Under the pieces are notes generated by a model that saw only the letters and a program-made list of their open reading frames with translations, was not told the origin of the DNA and ran no database searches. A DNA stretch of 64,000 bases from Paraburkholderia bannensis (GTDB lineage: Bacteria > Pseudomonadota > Gammaproteobacteria > Burkholderiales > Burkholderiaceae), in the NCBI RefSeq assembly GCF_014200455.1, contig NZ_JACHBW010000002.1, positions 62,001-126,000 of the forward strand. The letters are read 5' to 3'. Numbering within the stretch: the stretch's first letter is position 1; every line of letters begins with the position of its first letter. A program made the position numbers and the translations under genes. Below are positions 56,382 through 64,000 of this stretch, piece after piece.

Positions 56382-58109
56382 ATGCAGCAGCAGTCGAACG
56401 AAACCGCTTCAAAAACCGCATCGGAAACCGTCGCGGGTGCGCGCCTCGTGGTGGATGCGCTCGTCGCCAACGGCGTCGAGCGCGTGTTCTGCGTGCCCGG
56501 CGAGAGCTATCTGGCCGTACTCGATTCGCTCGCCGATGAGACCGCACGCATCGAAACGATCGTGTGCCGCCATGAAGCCGCGGCCGCGAATATGGCCGAA
56601 GCCATCGGCAAGCTCACCGGCAAGCCCGGCGTGGCGCTCGTCACGCGCGGTCCCGGCGCGACGCACGCCTCCATCGGCGTGCATACGGCCTTCCAGGACT
56701 CCACGCCGATGATCCTGCTGATCGGCCAGGTGGCGCGCGAACAGATGGACCGCGAGGCCTTCCAGGAGATCGATTACCGGCGCATGTTCGGGCAGATGGC
56801 GAAGTGGGTCGCGCAGATCGACGATGCGCGCCGCGTACCCGAATACCTGAGCCACGCGTTCCATGTGGCGACATCGGGCCGCCCCGGCCCGGTCGTGCTT
56901 GCGCTGCCCGAAGACATGCTCAGCGGCGCGATTCCCGCTGCCGAGGCGCAGCGCACGCCGCCCGCCGCGCGGCGCGTGCAGGCTTCGCCTTCCGCGGCGC
57001 AGATGACGCAACTGCGCGACCTGCTGGCAAGCGCGAAGAAGCCCTTCGTCATCGCGGGCGGCCACGGCTGGACGCCCGAAGCCTGCGCCAACCTGCAGCG
57101 CTTCGTCGAAAACTGGCAATTGCCGATTGGCCTCGCATTCCGCTTCCAGGACACGCTCAGCAACGATCATCCGAATTACGCGGGCGATGTGGGTCTGGGC
57201 ATCAATCCGGCGCTGGCGGCGCGCATTCGCGAAGCCGACGTGCTGCTCGCGCTCGGCCCGCGTCTGGGCGAGTCCACCACCGGCGGCTATGCGCTGCTCG
57301 ACATTCCGAAGACGACGCAAACGCTCATCCACGTCCATCAAGGCGCGGAAGAACTGGGCCGGGTCTACTTCGCCGATCTGCCGATCGTCTCGGGTCTCGC
57401 CGAAATTGCCGCATTGCTCGCGGCGCTGCCCGCGCCCGACATGCCCGCATGGACCGGCGCGGCCACCGAAGCGCACGAAGCGTATCTCGCGTGGCGCGCA
57501 CCGCGCCCGATGCCCGGCGACGTGCAACTCGGCGAAGTGATGAAACAGTTGCGCGCGCAGCTTCCCGACGATGCCATCGTCACGAACGGCGCGGGCAATT
57601 ACGCAACCTGGCTGCATCGGCACTTCTCGTATCGGCATTTCCGCTCGCAGCTCGCGCCCACCAGCGGCGCGATGGGTTATGGCGTGCCTGCGGCGATTGC
57701 GGCGAAGTCGCTGTATCCCGAGCGCACCGTGGTGGCGCTCGCGGGCGACGGCTGCTTCATGATGGCCGCGCCGGAACTCGCCACTGCCATGCAGTACGGC
57801 CTGAACGTGGTGTTCATCGTCGTGAACAACAGCCACTACGGCACCATCCGCATGCATCAGGAGCGCAACTATCCGAACCGCGTACACGGCACGCAGCTCA
57901 CCAATCCGGATTTCGCCTTGTTCGCGCAGTCGTTCGGCGCGCATGGCGAAGTGGTCACGAGCACGGATCAGTTCACGAGCGCACTCGAACGCGCGCTCGC
58001 GGCAGGCAAGCCCGCGCTGATCGAGATCCGCGTGACGAAGGAAGCGAGCACACCCGCTGCCACGCTTGAGCAGGTGCGCGAGGCGGGTCGAAAATCTCGT
58101 GGGGAATGA
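56382..58109 (+). CDS. thiamine-pyrophosphate enzyme, acetolactate-synthase-like
   Basis: 575 residues in the three-domain pyruvate-oxidase layout. PYR domain has ANGVERVFCVPGESYLAVLD with the conserved Glu in VCRHEAAAANMAEA and RGPGATHASIGVHTAFQDST. A Rossmann-like middle domain follows. The PP domain carries VALAGDGCFMMAAPELATAM and VVNNSHYGTIRMHQE (GDG...N motif). It has no IlvN partner nearby, so true acetolactate synthase is unlikely. It is 73 bp behind sdaA, so a 2-keto acid such as pyruvate is a plausible substrate. Confidence 0.82.
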   Translation: MQQQSNETASKTASETVAGARLVVDALVANGVERVFCVPGESYLAVLDSLADETARIETIVCRHEAAAANMAEAIGKLTGKPGVALVTRGPGATHASIGVHTAFQDSTPMILLIGQVAREQMDREAFQEIDYRRMFGQMAKWVAQIDDARRVPEYLSHAFHVATSGRPGPVVLALPEDMLSGAIPAAEAQRTPPAARRVQASPSAAQMTQLRDLLASAKKPFVIAGGHGWTPEACANLQRFVENWQLPIGLAFRFQDTLSNDHPNYAGDVGLGINPALAARIREADVLLALGPRLGESTTGGYALLDIPKTTQTLIHVHQGAEELGRVYFADLPIVSGLAEIAALLAALPAPDMPAWTGAATEAHEAYLAWRAPRPMPGDVQLGEVMKQLRAQLPDDAIVTNGAGNYATWLHRHFSYRHFRSQLAPTSGAMGYGVPAAIAAKSLYPERTVVALAGDGCFMMAAPELATAMQYGLNVVFIVVNNSHYGTIRMHQERNYPNRVHGTQLTNPDFALFAQSFGAHGEVVTSTDQFTSALERALAAGKPALIEIRVTKEASTPAATLEQVREAGRKSRGE

Positions 58110-58178
58110 TCGCGGATAACTGAAAAGGAATCCTGAATAAGCTCACCTTTGGTGTCACGCAAGGCGAGCGCGCAAAGC

Positions 58179-58213
58179 AAAAGCCCCGCAGGCTCATCAC
58201 CTGCGGGGCTTTT
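58179..58213. terminator. bidirectional terminator
   Basis: AAAAGCCCCGCAGG, 7-base loop, CCTGCGGGGCTTTT: a perfect 14-bp stem with T/A tracts, between convergent genes. Confidence 0.92.
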
Positions 58214-58240
58214 TACTGCGATGAAACTAAAGCGAGTGGC

Positions 58241-59389
58241 TTACTTGCCGCCCACGCTTTGCAGCGTCGTCCACTTGCCGTCGACAACCTTGTACAGCGT
58301 GATGCCGCCGTTCTTCAGGTCGCCCTTCGGGTCATAGGCGAGATCCTTCGCCGTGACTGCCGGCATGCTGGTCTTCGCGAGGAACGGCAGGTACTTGGCC
58401 GGATCCGTCGAGTTGGCCTTCTTCATGGCGTCGAACATGGCCATTGCGCCGTCGTAAGCGTACGGCGAGTACGTTTGCACGTCTTCACCAAAGCGCTTCT
58501 TGTACTTCGCCACGTAATCCTTGCCGCCCGGCATTTCTTCCAGCGGCAGACCCGCCAGCGAAGCCACCGTGCCGTTCGCCGCGTCACCCGCGATCTGCAG
58601 GAAGGTCGGCGTGTGGACCATCTCGCCGCCCATCAGCGGAGCCTTGATACCCAGCGACTTCATCTGCTTGACCATCGGCGCTGCCTGCGAATCGGCGCCG
58701 CCGTAATAGATCATGTCCGGGTTCTGCGCCTTCACCTTGGTCAGAATCGACTTGAAGTCGACAGCCTTGTCGTTGGTGTATTCGCGGTCGATGATGTTGC
58801 CGCCCGAAGCCTTCGCGGCCTTCGCGAATTCGTCAGCGAGACCCTGGCCGTAAGCCGTGCGGTCGTCGATCACCACGATCTTCTTCATGCCGAGCGTCTT
58901 GACCGCGAACGTGCCGGCTACCGAGCCTTGCTGCGTGTCCGACGTCATCATGCGGAACGTCGTCTTGAAGCCTTGCTGGGTGTATTCCGGCGCCGTGGCC
59001 ATGGCGATTTCGGGGATGCCTGCGTTCGCGTAGATGCGCGAAGCCGGGATCGTCGTGCCCGAGTTGAAGTGGCCGAGCATGCCCTTGATACCGTCGTCGA
59101 CAAGCTTCTGCGCGACCGTCGTGCCCGTGCGCGGGTCAGCCTGATCGTCTGCGGAATCCAGCACGAAGCGCACCGGCTTGCCGCCGATCACCGGCTTGGT
59201 CGCGTTCATGTCTTCGACCGCGAGCGTGATGCCGTTCTGGAAGTCCTTGCCGTAGTGCGCCTGCGCACCCGTCATCGGACCGGCGAAACCGATCTTGACG
59301 TCTTCGGCCGACTGCGCGTGTGCGGTCCCCGCCAGCGACAGGGCGGCAACCAGCGTTGCGCCTGCCAGCTGCTTCATCGTGTGTTGCAT
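58241..59389 (-). CDS. branched-chain amino acid ABC transporter binding protein
   Basis: Periplasmic type I solute-binding protein of 382 residues, LivK/LivJ type. Signal peptide at 1-25 (KQLAGATLVAALSLAGTAHA). Mature motifs: VKIGFAGPMTGAQAHYGKDF, GHFNSGTTIPASRIYANAGI, VVIDDRTAYGQGLADEFAKA and SPYAYDGAMAMFDAMKKANS. AAGGAG precedes the ATG. No permease or ATPase genes are adjacent, so it serves a transporter encoded elsewhere. Confidence 0.92.
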   Translation of the reverse strand: MQHTMKQLAGATLVAALSLAGTAHAQSAEDVKIGFAGPMTGAQAHYGKDFQNGITLAVEDMNATKPVIGGKPVRFVLDSADDQADPRTGTTVAQKLVDDGIKGMLGHFNSGTTIPASRIYANAGIPEIAMATAPEYTQQGFKTTFRMMTSDTQQGSVAGTFAVKTLGMKKIVVIDDRTAYGQGLADEFAKAAKASGGNIIDREYTNDKAVDFKSILTKVKAQNPDMIYYGGADSQAAPMVKQMKSLGIKAPLMGGEMVHTPTFLQIAGDAANGTVASLAGLPLEEMPGGKDYVAKYKKRFGEDVQTYSPYAYDGAMAMFDAMKKANSTDPAKYLPFLAKTSMPAVTAKDLAYDPKGDLKNGGITLYKVVDGKWTTLQSVGGK

Positions 59390-59482
59390 AGCTTCTCCTT
59401 GGTACCAGGTATCAAATGAGCGGCTTCGGCGCGAGGCTTTGCCGCTTCCTTGTCTTGAGACGATCGACAGTATGGACTGTGC

Positions 59483-62400
59483 TTAACCGATCGTCATCAG
59501 ATTTGCATTGCCGCCAGCCGCAGCGGTATTCACGCTCACCGAACGCTCCGTGAGCAGACGTTCGAGTGCGTAATCCTCGTCGCCATTGGCGAGCGCATGC
59601 GCCGCCACGCCTTGCACCGACACGATCGGGCCGCCTCTTTTGGCCACTTCCTTCACGAGGCCGAGCAGCTCGTCGCTGTCGCCTTCGAACAGCACGGCGT
59701 CGAAGTCGGCGTCGGCCGTCTTCTTGATCGCGACGTGCGCCTTGAGCGATGCGGGCAGTGCATTCACCAGCGCTTCACCGGCCGTGCCCTGGAACAGCGC
59801 GCGGTTGCCCGTGGCCAGCACGACGGCGAGTTGGGCGCGCGCGCCGGTCGGCGTCGAGGCCACGCACAGCACCGTGCCGCGTGCGGACAGCGTGTAGGTG
59901 TTGCGCTCGCCGGTCGGGCCGGACAGCACCGCCGTTGCGCCTGCCAGCACGTATTGCAGATAGCCGTCGCAACGCGCCGCGAGTGCGGGTTCGCGCTCGG
60001 CGATCAGCCAGTCGCGCAGCGTCGTCAGATTCGCGTGCGCCGAATTGCCCGCGTATTTGTCACCTGCTTCGCCTTGCGGTTGATCGACGATCAGCGAATC
60101 GGACAGCGACTTCGGCAAGCCCGCCGGACGCTTCGCGAGCAGACGCGACAGATACAGCGCGCCACCCGCCTTCGGCCCCGTGCCCGACAGACCTTCGCCG
60201 CCGAACGGCTGCACGCCGACCACAGCGCCGATCACATTCCGGTTCACATAAATGTTGCCCACGTGCGCGCGACCAATCACGTGCGCGATGGTTTCATCGA
60301 TACGCGTGTGGATGCCGAGCGTGAGGCCATAGCCGGTTGCGCGGATCTGTTCGAGCAGCTTGTCGAGCTGGCTGCGGCGGTAACGGATCACGTGCAGCAC
60401 CGGGCCGAACACTTCGCGCTTGAGTTCGTCGAGGCTGTCGATTTCGATCAGCGTCGGCGGCACGAAGGTGCCCTTGGTGCAATCGTCGCCCATCGCCATC
60501 TGCACGACCTTGCGGCCCTTTTCGCGCATCGCGGCCACGTGGCCGTCGATGCCGCGCTTGGCTTCGGCGTCGATCACCGGGCCCACGTCGACCGAGAGAC
60601 GATCGGGGTTGCCCACCGCCAGTTCCTGCATGGCGCCCGTGAGCATTTCGAGCGTGCGATCGGCCACATCGTCCTGCAGGCACAGCACGCGCAGCGCCGA
60701 ACAACGCTGGCCTGCCGAGTCGAACGCGCTTTGCAGCACGTCGGCGACGACCTGTTCCGCGAGCGCCGACGAATCGACGATCATCGCGTTCTGGCCGCCG
60801 GTTTCGGCGATCAGCGGGATCGGACGGCCATCCGAATCCAGGCGCTGCGACAGCGTCTTGTTGATGAGGCGCGCGACTTCGGTCGAGCCGGTGAACATGA
60901 CGGCGCGGGTGCGTGCGTCGGCAACCAGCGCCGCGCCCACGGTTTCGCCGTCGCCCGGCAGCAGTTGCACGGCGCCTGCGGGCACGCCCGCTTCGCGCAG
61001 GATGCGCACGGCTTGCGCGGCGATCAGCGGCGTTTGCTCAGCGGGCTTCGCGAGCACGGTGTTGCCGGCCGCGAGCGCGGCGGCCACCTGGCCCATGAAG
61101 ATCGCCAGCGGGAAGTTCCACGGGCTGATACAGACGACCGGACCGAGCGGACGATGCGTATCGTTCGAGAATTCTTCGCGGATCTGCGTCGAGTAATAGC
61201 GCAGGAAGTCGATCGCTTCGCGGATTTCGGCGATGGCGTTCGGCAGCGACTTGCCCGCTTCGCGCACGATCAGACCCATCAGCGTGTGCATCTGCGCTTC
61301 GAGCAGATCGGCGGCGCGCGACAGGCAATCGGCGCGCGCTTCGACCGGCGTGGCTTGCCAGATCGGCGCGGCGGCGACCGCGTGCGAGAGCGCGGCGCTC
61401 ACGTGTTCGCTGGTGGCTTCCACGACCGTGCCGACCAGATCGCGATGATCGGACGGATTGCGCACGTCATGCGCGCTTGTTGCAGACCCGCCTTCTGCGA
61501 GATCGATATCCGCGAGCATCGGCGCGGCGCGCCACGGATGATGGGCGCTTGCCAGCAACGCCGACGACAGCGACGCCAGGCGATGCTCGTTCGACAGATC
61601 GAGGCCCATCGAATTGAGGCGCTCGCTGCCGTAGAGTTCGCGCGGCAGCGGAATCTTCGTGTGCGGCGCACCCAGCGGCACGACCTTGGCGGCGTCGTCG
61701 ACGGGGTTCGTCACGAGTTCGGCGACCGGCACGGTTTCATCGGCGATGCGGTTCACGAACGAGGTGTTCGCGCCGTTTTCCAGCAGACGACGCACGAGGT
61801 ACGCGAGCAGCGTTTCGTGCGTGCCGACCGGCGCGTAGACGCGGCACGGACGGTTCAGCTTGCCCTGCGCGAGCGGGCCGGTGACTTCTTCGTACAGCGG
61901 CTCGCCCATGCCGTGCAGGCACTGGAATTCGTACTGGCCAGGATAGTAGTTGTTGCCCGCGAGGTGATAGATAGCCGCGAGCGTGTACGCATTGTGCGTG
62001 GCGAACTGCGGATAGACGGCATCCGGCGCGCCCAGCAGCTTCTTCGCGCAGGCGAGGTAAGAGACGTCCGTGTAGATCTTGCGCGTGTACACCGGATAGC
62101 CTTCGAGGCCATCGACCTGCGCACGCTTGATTTCCGTATCCCAGTACGCACCCTTCACCAGACGCACCATGATGCGGTGACGGCTGCGGCGCGCCAGATC
62201 GACGATGTAGTCGATCACGAACGGGCAGCGCTTCTGGTACGCCTGCACCACGAAGCCGATGCCGTTCCAGCCCGCCAGTTCCTGGTCGAAGCACAGCGCT
62301 TCGAGCAGATCGAGCGAGAGTTCGAGGCGGTCGGCTTCTTCGGCGTCGATATTCAGGCCGATGTCGTAGCGGCGCGCGAGCACGGCGAGCGCACGCACGC

Positions 62401-63442
62401 GCGGCAGCAGTTCGTTCATCGTGCGTTCCTGCTGCGCACGCGAATAACGCGGATGCAGCGCGGAAAGCTTGATCGAGATGCCAGGACCTTCGTAGATGCC
62501 ACGGCCGCCGGCAGCCTTGCCGATCGCGTGGATCGCCTGCTCGTAGGCGGCGTAGTAGCGCTGCGCATCGGCTTCGGTGGTGGCGGCTTCGCCGAGCATG
62601 TCGTACGAGTAGCGGAAACCGCGTGCTTCGAACTTGCGGCTGTTGGCCAGCGCTTCGGAGATGTTCTCGCCGGTGACGAACTGCTCGCCCATCAGGCGCA
62701 TCGCCATATCCACGCCCTTGCGGATCAGCGGCTCGCCGCCCTTGCCGATCATGCGCGTAAGCGCCGAGGAGAGCCCCGTTTCGCTATTCGTCGTCACCAG
62801 CTTGCCGGTGATCATGAGGCCCCACGTGGCGGCGTTCACGAACAGCGACGGCGCGTGGCCGACGTGCGATTTCCAGTCGCCCTTGCTGATCTTGTCGCGG
62901 ATCAGCGCGTCGCGCGTGGCGCGATCGGGAATGCGCAGCAGCGCTTCGGCCAGGCACATCAGCGCCACGCCTTCCTGGCTGGACAGCGAAAACTCGTGGA
63001 TCAGGCCTTCGACGCCGCCGCCCGTGCGCTTGGCGCGCAGCGTTTCGACCAGCTTCGTGGCCAGCTTCGTGACATCGCCGGTGAGGTTGGCGGGCAGACG
63101 CGCCTCGCCGATCAGGAACGGCACGCATTCCGGTTCCGGACGGCGGTACGCGGCAGTAATGGCCGCGCGCAACACCGACTGCGGTTGCACGTTTTGCGCG
63201 AATTCGAGGAACGGGTGCGACGCGTATTCGTCCGGGCCGTCGGTTGCGCCATCGCCAACATCGGCGGCGCTCACATGGCCGTTCAGTTCGGGCGGCAGTT
63301 GCCCGTGCTCGATCTTTTCGAGGTACGCGAAGATGGCTTGCTTGATGAGCCAGTGCGGAGTGCGCTCAAGGCGCGTAGCGGCATCTTTGAGCCGCGAGCG
63401 GAGGAGGTCATCGACCTTGACGCCAAGGGTGGTGCTAGCCAT
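59483..63442 (-). CDS. putA: PutA, proline dehydrogenase / P5C dehydrogenase and repressor
   Basis: Oxidises proline to glutamate in two steps at the membrane and represses its own gene when proline is low. 1319 residues: RHH DNA-binding domain 1-47 (TTLGVKVDDLLRSRLKDAAT), FAD proline dehydrogenase at about 190-500 (LNIDAEEADRLELSLDLLEA; MVRLVKGAYWDTEIKRAQVD), and aldehyde dehydrogenase at about 590-1060 with catalytic Cys in SAGQRCSALRVLC. A C-terminal domain completes it. The start at 63442 has AAGGAAAC upstream; an in-frame extension to 63637 is rejected. The RHH marks it as trifunctional. Confidence 0.97.
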   Translation of the reverse strand: MASTTLGVKVDDLLRSRLKDAATRLERTPHWLIKQAIFAYLEKIEHGQLPPELNGHVSAADVGDGATDGPDEYASHPFLEFAQNVQPQSVLRAAITAAYRRPEPECVPFLIGEARLPANLTGDVTKLATKLVETLRAKRTGGGVEGLIHEFSLSSQEGVALMCLAEALLRIPDRATRDALIRDKISKGDWKSHVGHAPSLFVNAATWGLMITGKLVTTNSETGLSSALTRMIGKGGEPLIRKGVDMAMRLMGEQFVTGENISEALANSRKFEARGFRYSYDMLGEAATTEADAQRYYAAYEQAIHAIGKAAGGRGIYEGPGISIKLSALHPRYSRAQQERTMNELLPRVRALAVLARRYDIGLNIDAEEADRLELSLDLLEALCFDQELAGWNGIGFVVQAYQKRCPFVIDYIVDLARRSRHRIMVRLVKGAYWDTEIKRAQVDGLEGYPVYTRKIYTDVSYLACAKKLLGAPDAVYPQFATHNAYTLAAIYHLAGNNYYPGQYEFQCLHGMGEPLYEEVTGPLAQGKLNRPCRVYAPVGTHETLLAYLVRRLLENGANTSFVNRIADETVPVAELVTNPVDDAAKVVPLGAPHTKIPLPRELYGSERLNSMGLDLSNEHRLASLSSALLASAHHPWRAAPMLADIDLAEGGSATSAHDVRNPSDHRDLVGTVVEATSEHVSAALSHAVAAAPIWQATPVEARADCLSRAADLLEAQMHTLMGLIVREAGKSLPNAIAEIREAIDFLRYYSTQIREEFSNDTHRPLGPVVCISPWNFPLAIFMGQVAAALAAGNTVLAKPAEQTPLIAAQAVRILREAGVPAGAVQLLPGDGETVGAALVADARTRAVMFTGSTEVARLINKTLSQRLDSDGRPIPLIAETGGQNAMIVDSSALAEQVVADVLQSAFDSAGQRCSALRVLCLQDDVADRTLEMLTGAMQELAVGNPDRLSVDVGPVIDAEAKRGIDGHVAAMREKGRKVVQMAMGDDCTKGTFVPPTLIEIDSLDELKREVFGPVLHVIRYRRSQLDKLLEQIRATGYGLTLGIHTRIDETIAHVIGRAHVGNIYVNRNVIGAVVGVQPFGGEGLSGTGPKAGGALYLSRLLAKRPAGLPKSLSDSLIVDQPQGEAGDKYAGNSAHANLTTLRDWLIAEREPALAARCDGYLQYVLAGATAVLSGPTGERNTYTLSARGTVLCVASTPTGARAQLAVVLATGNRALFQGTAGEALVNALPASLKAHVAIKKTADADFDAVLFEGDSDELLGLVKEVAKRGGPIVSVQGVAAHALANGDEDYALERLLTERSVSVNTAAAGGNANLMTIG

Positions 63443-63518
63443 GTTTCCTTCGTATGCCGGCTGACCCGCACCGGCCAAAGACCAAAAAGTTGGCGAATCG
63501 TACCCCTCCCAAAAAAAA

Positions 63519-63549
63519 GGTGCAACCAATTTCGTGGAACGGTTGCACC
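63519..63549. promoter_or_regulatory. probable PutA operator (GTTGCA inverted repeat)
   Basis: GGTGCAACC and GGTTGCACC form an inverted repeat with 13 bases between, 77 bases before the putA start. Each arm contains GTTGCA or its complement, the consensus bound by the RHH domain of E. coli PutA. Two further near matches, GTTGCG, follow upstream. Confidence 0.65.
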
Positions 63550-63728
63550 CCGCTGAAAGCCCCGTGCAGCCTGGGTTTGCGGCGGGTTGCGGGGTTCGGG
63601 GCGACGGCGGGTTGCGCTCGGTATTTTCCCTGGGCATGAAACTTTTTTGTCACCCTGTTCAAAACGCATCGTTTGCCGATATACAGGCATAACGGGGAGC
63701 CGGTCTATTCCGGCGCGAGGACCAGAAA

Positions 63729-63878
63729 ATGGAAAAGTGGATGGTGGTGGCAGGTGTGTGGAGCATGTGCGCGCTGTGCGCCGTGCTGTTTATCCGCGGC
63801 GCGGCGGCAACGACGTCCCGACGCTTGCGTGCGGCGCAAGCCGAGAGCGGCGAAGCAGCCCACGCGGCGCAACCCTGA
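63729..63878 (+). CDS. small membrane protein, 49 residues
   Basis: Starts MEKWMVVAGVWSMCALCAVL, a single hydrophobic helix at about 5-22, followed by a basic then Ala/Glu-rich tail. GAGG stands eight bases before the ATG. The frame ends cleanly with TGA. Divergent from putA. No function is known to me; the layout is that of a single-pass small membrane protein. Confidence 0.55.
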   Translation: MEKWMVVAGVWSMCALCAVLFIRGAAATTSRRLRAAQAESGEAAHAAQP

Positions 63879-64000
63879 AACGCTGCAAGAACGGTTGAGT
63901 CCGGCGCATCGGCCAGAAACACGGCCATCGCACCGCTTGCCGGCCTTGAAAGGCGCCTTGCGCGTCCTGGTTCGACTGGCCGCTCGGTGGCTCAGGAAAT
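63879..64000. other. right end of window, nothing identified
   Basis: About 120 bases after the small membrane protein with no recognisable gene or site. Confidence 0.4.

Noticed and set aside
59597..63556. Very long open frame (1319 codons) on the plus strand opposite putA
   Set aside because: It mirrors putA codon by codon on the other strand, is His/Arg/Ala rich, has no recognisable domain, and arises from high GC at third positions.

Overview
The window is high-GC DNA from a beta-proteobacterium of the Burkholderiaceae, most like Paraburkholderia, Caballeronia or Burkholderia. This rests on the order flhDC-motAB-cheY-cheA-cheW-mcp-cheR-cheD, a short H-NS-type protein, fliC-fliD-fliT, the gcvTHP operon behind a tandem glycine riboswitch, and a three-function PutA. 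No species can be named from the sequence alone.

Layout. 1-10.7 kb (minus strand) is the flagellar master regulator, motor stator and chemotaxis operon; a sigma-28 promoter lies in front of motA. 11.3-20 kb is a set of housekeeping and accessory genes: glycosyltransferase, H-NS-like protein, aquaporin Z, histidine phosphatase, HAD phosphatase, sugar kinase, 3-methyladenine glycosylase, rpsU and an aldo-keto reductase. 20.2-23.6 kb is fliC-fliD-fliT with a sigma-28 promoter before fliC. 23.8-35.75 kb is a surface-sugar locus. It encodes a TPR/O-GlcNAc-transferase-like/glycosyltransferase fusion, the CDP-3,6-dideoxyhexose enzymes RfbF, RfbG and RfbH, an epimerase, an FkbM methyltransferase, a split transketolase pair and a glycosyltransferase-acetyltransferase fusion. 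Its place directly behind fliCDT suggests flagellin glycosylation, perhaps with a two-carbon-branched deoxy sugar; O-antigen is the alternative.

35.9-42.9 kb is a 7-kb integrative element in the 3' half of tRNA-Arg(CCG), bounded by 50-bp perfect direct repeats. It carries a tyrosine recombinase (N-terminus apparently frameshifted), an AlpA-type regulator, an RHH-like protein under a cluster of TTCACTAGT operators, and several candidate defence genes: a TIR-like/deoxyribosyltransferase-like protein, a membrane-anchored coiled-coil protein, a possible degenerate nuclease, and a HipA-like kinase overlapping a HipA-N/HIRAN fusion. The kinase/HIRAN pair is the best candidate here for an undescribed system.

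43-64 kb is chromosomal backbone: diheme cytochrome c, Rep-type helicase, Gfo/Idh/MocA oxidoreductase, lipoprotein, glycine riboswitch with gcvT-gcvH-gcvP, alginate-lyase-like protein, L-serine deaminase, a TPP enzyme, a branched-chain amino acid binding protein, and putA with GTTGCA operator half-sites upstream.
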